In this document: positions 1 through 6,242 of the stretch, piece by piece
Position numbering within the stretch: the stretch's first letter is position 1
Layout: each line of letters opens with the position of its first letter
Source of the DNA: JAICTV01 sp034666045
Lineage (GTDB): Bacteria > Planctomycetota > Phycisphaerae > Tepidisphaerales > Tepidisphaeraceae
Assembly: GCA_034666045.1 (NCBI GenBank)
Contig: JAXDMN010000394.1
Coordinates: 1 to 8,271 of the forward strand
DNA: 8,271 nucleotides
Reading direction: 5' to 3'
Position numbers and translations under genes: made by a program
The notes under the pieces: model-generated
The model's input: the letters and a program-made list of their open reading frames with translations, nothing else
Databases searched by the model: none
Told to the model about the DNA's origin: nothing

Positions 1-11
1 ATTCCGATGCG

Positions 12-308
12 ATGACGGATATCAAGGAAGGCTTTTATTTCGTCTCCGACCGCAAGGTCGTCGTCTACATCGCCGATGCGGCCACGCCCGCGACGGTGGT
101 GCCGTTCGCGAAGATCGCCAAAGCGGAGATCGAGCGGACCGATGCCTTCCTCGAGGACAGCACGATCACGCTGACGCTGACCGACGACTCGATCGTGACC
201 TTCCCGGTGTCGCACGAGGGTGACCGCGACAAACTCTTTCATGAGACGATCGAGAAGTCGATCAAGCGCGCGACCGGCGGGACGACGAAGACTTCATCAA
301 GCAAATAG
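12..308 (+). CDS. Small hypothetical protein, possibly PH-like fold
   Basis: I do not recognise this family. The ATG at 12 gives 98 residues ending at TAG (306-308). The frame stays open to the left edge, with codons for S, D and A before the ATG, so the true start may lie outside the window and no ribosome binding site can be judged. There is no signal peptide or membrane segment. Residues about 7-22 and 47-66 look like beta strands alternating hydrophobic and polar residues. Residues about 70-87 look like one amphipathic helix, followed by a Thr/Ser/Lys-rich tail. A beta-rich body closed by one C-terminal helix recalls bacterial PH-like domains, but this is only inferred from the predicted pattern. 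The gene converges on the thioredoxin-domain gene, with a long hairpin between the two 3' ends. Confidence 0.6.
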   Translation: MTDIKEGFYFVSDRKVVVYIADAATPATVVPFAKIAKAEIERTDAFLEDSTITLTLTDDSIVTFPVSHEGDRDKLFHETIEKSIKRATGGTTKTSSSK

Positions 309-323
309 CAAAACAGTCACGTA

Positions 324-405
324 TGTCATCCTGAGGTACTCCGAAGGATCGCGTAGTCGAATGCGATTTTACGCCGAGATCCTTCGGAGTACCTTCAGGA
401 TGACA
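324..405. repeat. Long near-perfect inverted repeat (REP/MITE-like hairpin)
   Basis: The left arm (324-350) and right arm (378-405) are reverse complements except for one extra base in the right arm, where CTGAGG faces CTGAAGG. The outer end is TGTCATCCTGA and the inner end CCGAAGGATC. Inside the loop a second short stem pairs GCGTA (351-355) with TACGC (370-374), so the whole element can fold into one very stable hairpin. It sits between two convergent stop codons (308 and 417). No clear T-run follows either arm, so it does not look like a textbook intrinsic terminator, though it could still end or protect both transcripts. From general knowledge, hairpins with GTCATCCTGA ends recur as dispersed elements in environmental bacterial genomes. 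Copy number here cannot be seen. Confidence 0.9.
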
Positions 406-416
406 ACCCTTCGGAT

Positions 417-2717
417 TCACCGCGTCACCAACTCAAACTGCTTGGTAATCGGCGGAAGGCACGAGGTGTCGTCGCAGGCCTGGTAGGTCAGGCGGAGCGT
501 GAGTTTTTCCGCGGTCGGCGGCGGTTGTTTGAAGCGGATGGTGATCGTGAACGCGCCCTCGTAGACGCGGACGGGAGCGTCAGCGAATTCGAACTTTCGT
601 TCTTCGCCGGGCGGGTAGGCGATTTCTGAAATCTCGGCGGCGGGGACGGCGATCGACGTGGGGATCAAATCCTGCGTCAAATCCTGCGACGCAACATTCG
701 CGTTGATGTGAAAGCCGTCCATCACCTGCACGTGCACGTCGAGGCGCGTCGGCTCGACCCAGGCGGCCTGCACGCCGACCACGCCGGCGGCGATTTGCTG
801 AGGCGAAGCCTGACGCGGGCGCGCGTCTGACGACGGCGCGATCTCGATCGGCCCGCGCGCGCCCTCCTTCACGTATCGGTGGGCGGCCAGGACCATCGAA
901 CTCATTCCCTCCGCGCCGCGGCGAAGTTGGCCGGCGAAAACTTCGATCACGCGCCGCGCGACGTCGGCGTCGCCCGGGCGGTCGAGGTCGAGCATCGCCA
1001 TGGCGGCGACCGCGTTGCCGCTCGGCAGCGGGCTGTCGGCCGCGGTTTTTTGACGGACGATCAGGTCATCCGCGCCGGCCTGCGTGAAATAGAAGCCGCC
1101 CTTCTCCGGGTCCTCGAATTTTTCCCGCATCAGGTCGGCCAATGCGATCGCCGGCTTGTCCCAGTCGTCCGGGCCGTCGAGATCGCGCAGCTCGATGAGG
1201 GCCTGGATGAGGAACGAATAATCGTCGAGGAACGCCGGGTATTTCGGCGCGCCGGAGCGGCTCGTTCGGAACAAACCGCCGTCCGGCGTGCGGTGCTGCG
1301 TCAGCAGAAAATTCGCCGCCCTCTCCGCGGCCTGCGCATAGCGCGGCTCGTTGAGCACGCGCGATCCGAAGGCCAACGCGCGAATCATCAGCGCGTTCCA
1401 GCTCGTGAGAATTTTCGTGTCGAGCAGCGGCTGTTTTCGCTGTTCGCGCGCGGTCTTCAAAATTCGGCGGAGGGCGTCGATGCGCTCGCGATTCGCTTCA
1501 TAGCCTGCCGCGTCGGCGAGGAAAAGAATGTTTTTGTCCGGCGCGCCGCCGGCCGGGGCGTGATGCGGATCGGCGAAATTGAAGCCGCGATCGACGCCGT
1601 AGACGCGGTTGAAGAGCGCGGCGTTTTCGGCGCCGAGCACTTGTTCGATCTCGTCCGGCGTCCACAGATAATTCAGCCCCTCCTGCCCATCGACCTCCGC
1701 ATCCATCGCGGTATAAAACGGCCCGTCGGGCGAAGTCATCTCGCGGAGGATGAAGTCAAAAATCTCGCGCGCCACCCGGGCGTAACGTTCGTCTTTCGTC
1801 TGCCGATACGCCTCGACGTAAACCCACCCCAACATCGCATTGTCGTACAGCATGATCTCGAAGTGCGGCACGAGCCATTCGGCGTCGGTGCTGTAGCGAT
1901 GGAACCCGCCGCCGAGCTGGTCGCGGATGCCGCCCTGCGCCATCGCGTCGAGCGTATGGCGGATTTTCTGCATGCGCGCGGGATCGGGGTGCGTGCGCTG
2001 ATGGACGAGAAGGAGCTCCAGCAGCGTCTCGCGCGGAAATTTCGGGGCCGCCCCGAATCCGCCATGCCGCGGCTCGTAATCGTCGACCGAACGGGCGATC
2101 AGATCATCGATCCATTTGTCGTCGATCTTCTCGGGGCCCTCGGGCGGCTCCGGCTCGGAGAGGTCGCGCAGGATGCCGACAATCTGGTTCGCGGTCTGCT
2201 CCACATCCTGCGGGCGGTTTTTGTACGCCTCCTCGATCCCGCGCAGGATGGAAACAAACCCCGGCCGGCCGTGCATGTCGGTCGGCGGAAAATAGGTGCC
2301 GCCATAAAACGGCCGCAGATCCGGCGTGAGAAAAACGCTCATCGGCCAGCCGCCGTGCCGCGTCAGCACCTGTACGGCCGTCATGTAAAGCTGATCAACG
2401 TCCGGCCGCTCCTCGCGGTCGACCTTGATGTTGATGAAGCGATCGTTCATCTCCTTCGCGACCGCCGGGTTCTCAAAACTCTGCCGCTCCATGACGTGGC
2501 ACCAGTAGCAGGTCGAATAGCCGACGGAGAGGAAGATCGGCTTATTTTGCTCGCGCGCCGCCTCGAAGGCGGACTCGCCCCAAGGGTACCAGTCGACTGG
2601 GTTGTGCTGATGCTGGAGGAGATACGGCGAGCTCTCCAGGGCGAGGCGGTTCGTGTGCGTGTGTGTTGCGTCTTCACTGAGTTGATCGGTCACGGGTGCG
2701 GTTCTCCTCGGCTGCAT
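417..2717 (-). CDS. DUF255/SSP411-type thioredoxin-domain protein with C-terminal DsbD-alpha-like domain
   Basis: The longest form is 766 residues; the numbers here count from the ATG at 2717. Residues about 22-185 are the thioredoxin-like DUF255 domain, opening with the family signature NRLALESSPYLLQH. The redox motif is C70-Y-W-C73, followed by KVDREERPDVD (98-108) and the probable cis-proline in GGWP (122-125). Residues about 200-620 are the alpha/alpha-barrel part typical of SSP411/YyaL, with GGFGAAPKFP (219-228), DQLGGGFHRYS (266-276) and WLVPHFE (281-287). From about 645 to the end the usual tail is replaced by a beta-rich DsbD-alpha-like domain containing GFHINA (668-673), IPTS (685-688) and a cysteine pair C748/C753 in YQACDDTSCLPP. 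No signal peptide is visible, so a cytoplasmic location is the default although DsbD-alpha is normally periplasmic. The family's reaction is not established; a thiol-redox or sugar-epimerase-like role is only suggested by fold. A GTG at 2693 is the better-supported start. Confidence 0.93.
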   Translation of the reverse strand: MQPRRTAPVTDQLSEDATHTHTNRLALESSPYLLQHQHNPVDWYPWGESAFEAAREQNKPIFLSVGYSTCYWCHVMERQSFENPAVAKEMNDRFINIKVDREERPDVDQLYMTAVQVLTRHGGWPMSVFLTPDLRPFYGGTYFPPTDMHGRPGFVSILRGIEEAYKNRPQDVEQTANQIVGILRDLSEPEPPEGPEKIDDKWIDDLIARSVDDYEPRHGGFGAAPKFPRETLLELLLVHQRTHPDPARMQKIRHTLDAMAQGGIRDQLGGGFHRYSTDAEWLVPHFEIMLYDNAMLGWVYVEAYRQTKDERYARVAREIFDFILREMTSPDGPFYTAMDAEVDGQEGLNYLWTPDEIEQVLGAENAALFNRVYGVDRGFNFADPHHAPAGGAPDKNILFLADAAGYEANRERIDALRRILKTAREQRKQPLLDTKILTSWNALMIRALAFGSRVLNEPRYAQAAERAANFLLTQHRTPDGGLFRTSRSGAPKYPAFLDDYSFLIQALIELRDLDGPDDWDKPAIALADLMREKFEDPEKGGFYFTQAGADDLIVRQKTAADSPLPSGNAVAAMAMLDLDRPGDADVARRVIEVFAGQLRRGAEGMSSMVLAAHRYVKEGARGPIEIAPSSDARPRQASPQQIAAGVVGVQAAWVEPTRLDVHVQVMDGFHINANVASQDLTQDLIPTSIAVPAAEISEIAYPPGEERKFEFADAPVRVYEGAFTITIRFKQPPPTAEKLTLRLTYQACDDTSCLPPITKQFELVTR
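2704..2708 (-). promoter_or_regulatory. Ribosome binding site favouring a GTG start at 2693
   Basis: On the minus strand AGGAG is followed by 10 bases and then GTG (2693-2691), which is codon 9 of the longest frame. The ATG at 2717 has no comparable purine-rich site upstream, and AGGAG lies downstream of it. The GTG start would give 758 residues and lose nothing conserved, since family similarity begins near residue 22. Confidence 0.55.
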
Positions 2718-2858
2718 CCTAGCGGCGCGCCGTCATCCGCAGCACCCCCATTCGCCCCCGCGCCCGCGGTTCCCGCGCCCGCCGCTAACGGTTGCGGCCG
2801 CTTCCGTGTCCAGTAGCATCAGACAGTAGACATCTCACCACGGGCAAGGAGCATTGAC
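2718..2858. other. Divergent intergenic spacer with presumed promoters
   Basis: These 141 bases separate two divergent genes and must carry both promoters if each gene is transcribed alone. The part near the thioredoxin-domain gene is very C-rich. A weak candidate for the lipoprotein gene is TTGCGG (2792-2797) with TAGCAT (2814-2819) 16 bases further on, matching the sigma-70 consensus at only 3 and 4 of 6 positions. I see no convincing operator or riboswitch. Confidence 0.35.
2846..2851 (+). promoter_or_regulatory. Ribosome binding site of the repeat lipoprotein gene
   Basis: AAGGAG ends 7 bases before the ATG at 2859. This is the strongest Shine-Dalgarno site in the window and supports that start, which also places a complete lipoprotein signal peptide at the N-terminus. 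Confidence 0.8.
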
Positions 2859-4148
2859 ATGAAGGTGCGGGCAGCGCGTTTTTGCATCGCGGGCGTGATC
2901 GTCGGCGCGGTGGCGGCGGGTTGCTATCGGCAGGTCTACGTCTACGAGTATGCCGACGGGCGGCGGGTCGAAACGAATTATCCGCTGAACGACAGCCCGC
3001 AGATCGAAATTTCCGATTTGAAAGCCGCCGACGCCGCGGGACAGCAATTCACCGGCGAATGGCGCGGCGAGCATTTTCAGAATCTCACCCGCGGCCGAAT
3101 GTTGATGCTCTCCACCGTCAGCGACGCCGGGCGGCGGCAGAGACACATGCACATCACATCCCAGGAAATCGTCGGCGACGTCGGCGGCCGGACGTTCGAT
3201 ATCCGCCGCGAGCCCGGCACGCTCAAATTCGAGCGCACCGGCGACGCCGGCGGCCGCGTCACGCTTTCCCTCGATCCCGCCTATTTGCGCGCCATCGCCG
3301 AGGCGACCGGCCAGCCGACCACGCCGGAGCAAAATCTTTCCCTCTTCGAATCCGGCCTGAGCCTCGCGTACGTCCGCGCGATCAAGGATGCGGGCTACAC
3401 GCTCTCCCTCGACGAACTTTTCGCCCTGCGGCAAGGCGGCGTGAGCGCGGAGTTTGTCAGCGCCGTCAAGAAGGCCGGTTATGACTTCAAGCCGCCGCAG
3501 TTGATCAACCTGTCGCGCAACGGCATCAGTCGCGAATACGCCGTCTCGTTGCGCGAGGCGGGGTTCAAACTCAGCGACGAGCAATTGATAAAACTGTCTC
3601 GCAACGGCATCGGCCGCGAGTACGCCCGCGAGATTCGCGCCGCCGGTTATCCCGATATCGACGACATCATCGAGCTCTCGCGCAACGGCGTGAGTCGATC
3701 GTTCGCGCAGCAGATGGGCCAGGGCGGCAAGCGGCCGGCCAAGGCGCTCGTCGAGTTGAGCCGCAATGGCGTCAGCCCCAGCTTCGGCGACGCATTCGCG
3801 AAAATCGGCTACACGTTCTCAGACGATGACCTGATCAAACTGGGCCGCAACGGCGTCAGCGCCAGCTTCGCGAAATCCATTCTGGAAGCCGGCTACCAAT
3901 TCTCCGCCGACGATCTGGTCGAACTCTCGCGCAACGGCGTGAGCAGCGACTACGCAAAAAAGATCAAAAAAGCCGGCTACACCTGCTCCGCCGCCGACTT
4001 GGTCGCGCTCAGCCGCAACGGCGTAAGCAGCTCATTCATGGTTGCGCTGCACGACGAGAACAAGCCGAATCTGTCCGTCGATGCGATCGTGGATCTAAGC
4101 CGCAAGGGCGTGGATGCGGAGACGGTGAAGCGAATTCGGGGAATGTGA
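2859..4148 (+). CDS. Lipoprotein with about ten 28-residue SRNG repeats, resembling the C-terminal region of BlaR1/M56-type proteins
   Basis: The 429-residue product starts with a lipoprotein signal peptide: R4 and R7, a hydrophobic stretch at about 8-20, and a lipobox ending AAGC with C22 as the probable lipidated residue. Residues about 45-140 form a beta-rich module containing GEWRG (66-70) and FDIRREPGTLKFE (113-125). From about 159 to the end come roughly ten tandem units of 27-29 residues, beginning near 159, 187, 215, 243, 270, 297, 325, 353, 381 and 410. The consensus is L-V-x-L-S-R-N-G-V-S-x-x-F-A-x-x-I-x-x-A-G-Y followed by a polar SxDD-like end, which suggests an alpha-solenoid of two helices per unit. 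Units 1 and 2 lack the SRNG core and unit 5 has lost AGY. The beta module plus 28-residue repeats resembles regions I know after the M56 peptidase in some BlaR1-like sensor proteins, but no peptidase is present. A surface protein-binding role is an inference. The gene is divergent from the thioredoxin-domain gene and converges on uma2. Confidence 0.88.
   Translation: MKVRAARFCIAGVIVGAVAAGCYRQVYVYEYADGRRVETNYPLNDSPQIEISDLKAADAAGQQFTGEWRGEHFQNLTRGRMLMLSTVSDAGRRQRHMHITSQEIVGDVGGRTFDIRREPGTLKFERTGDAGGRVTLSLDPAYLRAIAEATGQPTTPEQNLSLFESGLSLAYVRAIKDAGYTLSLDELFALRQGGVSAEFVSAVKKAGYDFKPPQLINLSRNGISREYAVSLREAGFKLSDEQLIKLSRNGIGREYAREIRAAGYPDIDDIIELSRNGVSRSFAQQMGQGGKRPAKALVELSRNGVSPSFGDAFAKIGYTFSDDDLIKLGRNGVSASFAKSILEAGYQFSADDLVELSRNGVSSDYAKKIKKAGYTCSAADLVALSRNGVSSSFMVALHDENKPNLSVDAIVDLSRKGVDAETVKRIRGM
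3333..4145 (+). repeat. Coding tandem repeat, period about 84 bp
   Basis: This is the DNA of the roughly ten repeat units of the lipoprotein. The unit is 81-87 bases, always a multiple of three, so the frame is kept. The best-conserved block encodes LSRNG(V/I)S, seen near 3513, 3597, 3678, 3759, 3843, 3927, 4011 and 4098. The units differ at many synonymous positions, so this is an old, protein-level repeat rather than a recent DNA expansion. Confidence 0.85.
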
Positions 4149-4149
4149 G

Positions 4150-4779
4150 CTACAGCTTCAGGGCGCGCTGCGCATCGTGTAAAGGCAGCGGGCGCTGCCA
4201 CAGCCAGTCAAGCTTTAGCCATAATCCCGGCAGGACGACGCTCTCGCAGACGCCCTGTGCAGTCGGCGCGATCGGGCGAAAGATCCCTTTGGCGTCCAAT
4301 TGATAGAATCCAGCCTGCCTGCGCTCTGGGTCGATGATCCAATACTCCCGCACGCCACCCTGTTCGTACTCCGAGAATTTCTCACCTTCATCGCGAGAGC
4401 GGCTTTCGGGGCTGACCACCTCAATCACTAGATCGGCCGGCCCGTCGACGAAAGTCTTTTTCACGCGACTGAGATTCTCGTTCGCCACGAAAAACACGTC
4501 GGGCGAGCGGCCGGGCAATTGCGGTCCCGTCTTCATGTTCACCGGCTCGCACAGCACGACTCCAGCGCGGTGATATTCCACCCACAGATTCAGCAGCGTC
4601 GTCAGAAATACCGCCACACTGCCATGCTCTGTCCCCACTGGCGGCATCGGTACAACCCTCCCATTAACCCACTCGACATGATGGTTTTCGTGCGGCCATT
4701 CGAGGAACTCCTCGTACGTCATCCGCGGCAGCGCGGCGGGGTCGAGAGTCTCGGGGCGGCCGTTGGTAATCGACGACAT
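4150..4779 (-). CDS. Uma2 family (DUF820) putative endonuclease
   Basis: With the ATG at 4779 the product has 209 residues, the usual size for Uma2 proteins, which have a PD-(D/E)XK restriction-endonuclease-like fold and mostly unknown targets. The family pattern is clear: MTYEEFLEWP (20-29), VEWVNGRVVPM (35-45), H52, SPDVFFV (92-98) with D94 as a probable metal ligand, DLVIEVVSPES (116-126) with E120, GEKFSEYEQGGVREYWIID (132-150) with K134, and the C-terminal VVLPGLWL (181-188). The frame stays open back to 4869, but residues upstream of this ATG are Arg-rich and overlap the end of rtcB. Another ATG at 4797 would add six residues. The start at 4779 is chosen for its GAGG site. The gene lies 37 bases after the rtcB stop on the same strand, so co-transcription is likely. 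Its stop is one base from the convergent lipoprotein stop. Confidence 0.92.
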   Translation of the reverse strand: MSSITNGRPETLDPAALPRMTYEEFLEWPHENHHVEWVNGRVVPMPPVGTEHGSVAVFLTTLLNLWVEYHRAGVVLCEPVNMKTGPQLPGRSPDVFFVANENLSRVKKTFVDGPADLVIEVVSPESRSRDEGEKFSEYEQGGVREYWIIDPERRQAGFYQLDAKGIFRPIAPTAQGVCESVVLPGLWLKLDWLWQRPLPLHDAQRALKL

Positions 4780-4784
4780 AAGAA

Positions 4785-4788
4785 CCTC
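4785..4788 (-). promoter_or_regulatory. Ribosome binding site of the uma2 gene
   Basis: On the minus strand GAGG lies 5 bases before the ATG at 4779. The in-frame ATG at 4797 has no such site, so this decides for the shorter 209-residue product. Confidence 0.6.
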
Positions 4789-4816
4789 GGCTCTCATTGT
4801 ACCACGCCGCCGGCGG

Positions 4817-6208
4817 TCAATCCTCCGGCCGCTCGCCCGCGTCGGCCATCCTGACGATCTTCGGGTCAAACCGACCGATGACGTCGACGAGGTCGCGCTG
4901 CTGGGCCATCACTTCGTCGATGTTTTTATACGCGAGCGGGTTTTCGTCGATGCCGGCGGATAAAAGCTGCACGCCGGCTTCTTCGAGCAGCGGCTTGATC
5001 TGGCTCCAGCGGAATTTTTCCGTGGCGGCGCGGCGGCTCATGCGACGGCCGGCGCCGTGACTGGCGGATTCGAGAGACTCCGGTACGCCGCGGCCGCGGA
5101 CGACGAAGCCGGGCGTCGCCATCGAGCCGGGGATCACGCCCATCACGCCGACGCCCGCGGGCGTCGCGCCCTTGCGATGGACGATGACCTCGCGGCCGCC
5201 GTGCGTTTCCTTCCAGGCGAAGTTGTGGTGGTTCTCCACGCCCGCCAGGATTTTTCCGCCGATGCTCTTCGAAATTTTCTGGTGGATGAGCGCGTGATTG
5301 GCGGCGGCGTATTTTCCCATCAGCTCCATCGCGGCGAAATATTCCTGGCCGGGCTGAGAGTCCATATCGAGCCAGGCGAGGTACTGAAGCTCCGGGGGCA
5401 GCTCCGGGTGCAGCGAGCGCGCGAGACGCGAATAGTGGTCCGCGATCTGCGCGCCCGCGCCGCGCGAGCCGCTGTGGGACAGCAATGCAACAAACTCTCC
5501 CGCCGGAAGACCCATGTCCGGTTGCTCGAGAGAAATCGTGCCGAACTCCACGAAATGGTTTCCGCTACCGCTGGTCCCGAGCTGCGCCCGCGCTTTTTCA
5601 AAGACACGCTGGGTGATCGGCGTAATCGACCAGTCTTCATCGAGCACGTCGTGCTGCTGCTTGCGCTGGAAACCTTTTCCTGCGCCGAAAAGCGTCTCGC
5701 GCCGCAGCGCGTTGATCAGCGAATCGTTCAGCCGCTTCATCTCGCCAGCCGGGATGTCGAACACTGAAAGTTTCATCCGGCAGGCGATGTCGACGCCAAC
5801 CGCGTAGGGGATGACCGCGTTGTCGGTCGCGAGCACGCCGCCGATCGGAAGGCCGTAGCCTTGGTGTGCGTCCGGCATCAGCGCGCCGCGCACGGCGACC
5901 GGGAGGCGGGCGGCGTTGTTCATCTGGTCGAGCGAACCTTGCTCCAGGCCCTCGCCCCAGACGTGATACGGCGCGGGCGATTCACGCTCGATCCAGTACG
6001 GCCGGTCGCGCTCCTGGATCACGCTGCTGGCGAGTTCGCCAAAGAGCGGATCGGAGGCGTATTTTTCCGGATCCGTGAGGATCGCGCTCAGGGCGGCGTC
6101 CACCTCGTGGCGCGGCATTCTTTTTATTGCGCGTTTCGCGACGCGCAGCGCAAGGCCGACGAGGGGACCTTCGCGATAACCGAGTTGGGTGATGTCGCGG
6201 CCGTTCAC
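4817..6208 (-). CDS. rtcB: RtcB family RNA-splicing ligase
   Basis: RtcB joins RNA 2',3'-cyclic phosphate or 3'-phosphate ends to 5'-OH ends using GTP and Mn2+, in tRNA splicing or RNA repair, in the cytoplasm. Numbering is from the GTG at 6208 (463 residues). Visible signatures are LMPDAHQGYGLPIGGV (110-125), GVDIAC with D140 and C143, GTSGSGNHFVEFG with H218, LLSHSGSRGAG with H245, VENHHNFAW with H327/H328, GSMATPGF (361-368), and SHGAGRRMS with H384, the expected guanylylated histidine. All the expected metal and nucleotide residues are present, so it should be active. It is longer than the roughly 400-residue E. coli enzyme, mainly through an N-terminal region of about 95 residues before the first core motif. 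The frame stays open to a GTG at 6253, but those extra 15 codons run into the arm of an inverted repeat and look non-native, while VNGRDITQLGY from 6208 fits the family's N-terminus. Neither start has a clear ribosome site. It precedes uma2. Confidence 0.95.
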   Translation of the reverse strand: MNGRDITQLGYREGPLVGLALRVAKRAIKRMPRHEVDAALSAILTDPEKYASDPLFGELASSVIQERDRPYWIERESPAPYHVWGEGLEQGSLDQMNNAARLPVAVRGALMPDAHQGYGLPIGGVLATDNAVIPYAVGVDIACRMKLSVFDIPAGEMKRLNDSLINALRRETLFGAGKGFQRKQQHDVLDEDWSITPITQRVFEKARAQLGTSGSGNHFVEFGTISLEQPDMGLPAGEFVALLSHSGSRGAGAQIADHYSRLARSLHPELPPELQYLAWLDMDSQPGQEYFAAMELMGKYAAANHALIHQKISKSIGGKILAGVENHHNFAWKETHGGREVIVHRKGATPAGVGVMGVIPGSMATPGFVVRGRGVPESLESASHGAGRRMSRRAATEKFRWSQIKPLLEEAGVQLLSAGIDENPLAYKNIDEVMAQQRDLVDVIGRFDPKIVRMADAGERPED

Positions 6209-6242
6209 CGTCTCTGAGGATAGCCGTGCAAAACGAAAAGAG

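Noticed and set aside
324..405. Classical Rho-independent terminator
   Set aside because: The hairpin is far longer than usual and no run of T follows either arm on its strand. A terminator role is possible but not shown.
220..486. An 88-codon plus-strand frame reading through the first hairpin
   Set aside because: It overlaps the 3' ends of two better-supported genes and translates both hairpin arms.
879..2816. A 645-codon open frame on the plus strand opposite the thioredoxin-domain gene
   Set aside because: It is the antisense of a gene with clear family motifs. Its translation is Arg-, Ala- and Val-rich with no recognisable domain, as expected for a shadow in GC-rich DNA with strong third-position bias.
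2835..3584. A 249-codon minus-strand frame opposite the repeat lipoprotein
   Set aside because: The plus-strand gene has a ribosome site, a lipobox and regular protein repeats; the opposite frame has no motif and follows from codon bias.
3333..4145. CRISPR array or DNA-level satellite
   Set aside because: The period is a multiple of three, the units vary at synonymous sites and they encode a regular protein repeat; there are no constant repeats with unique spacers.
4798..4869. N-terminal extension of the Uma2 protein to 239 residues
   Set aside because: The extra residues are Arg-rich, overlap the 3' end of rtcB and lack a ribosome site, whereas the ATG at 4779 has GAGG at the right distance.
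5057..5767. A 236-codon plus-strand frame opposite rtcB
   Set aside because: It lies fully within the conserved RtcB core and has no features of its own.
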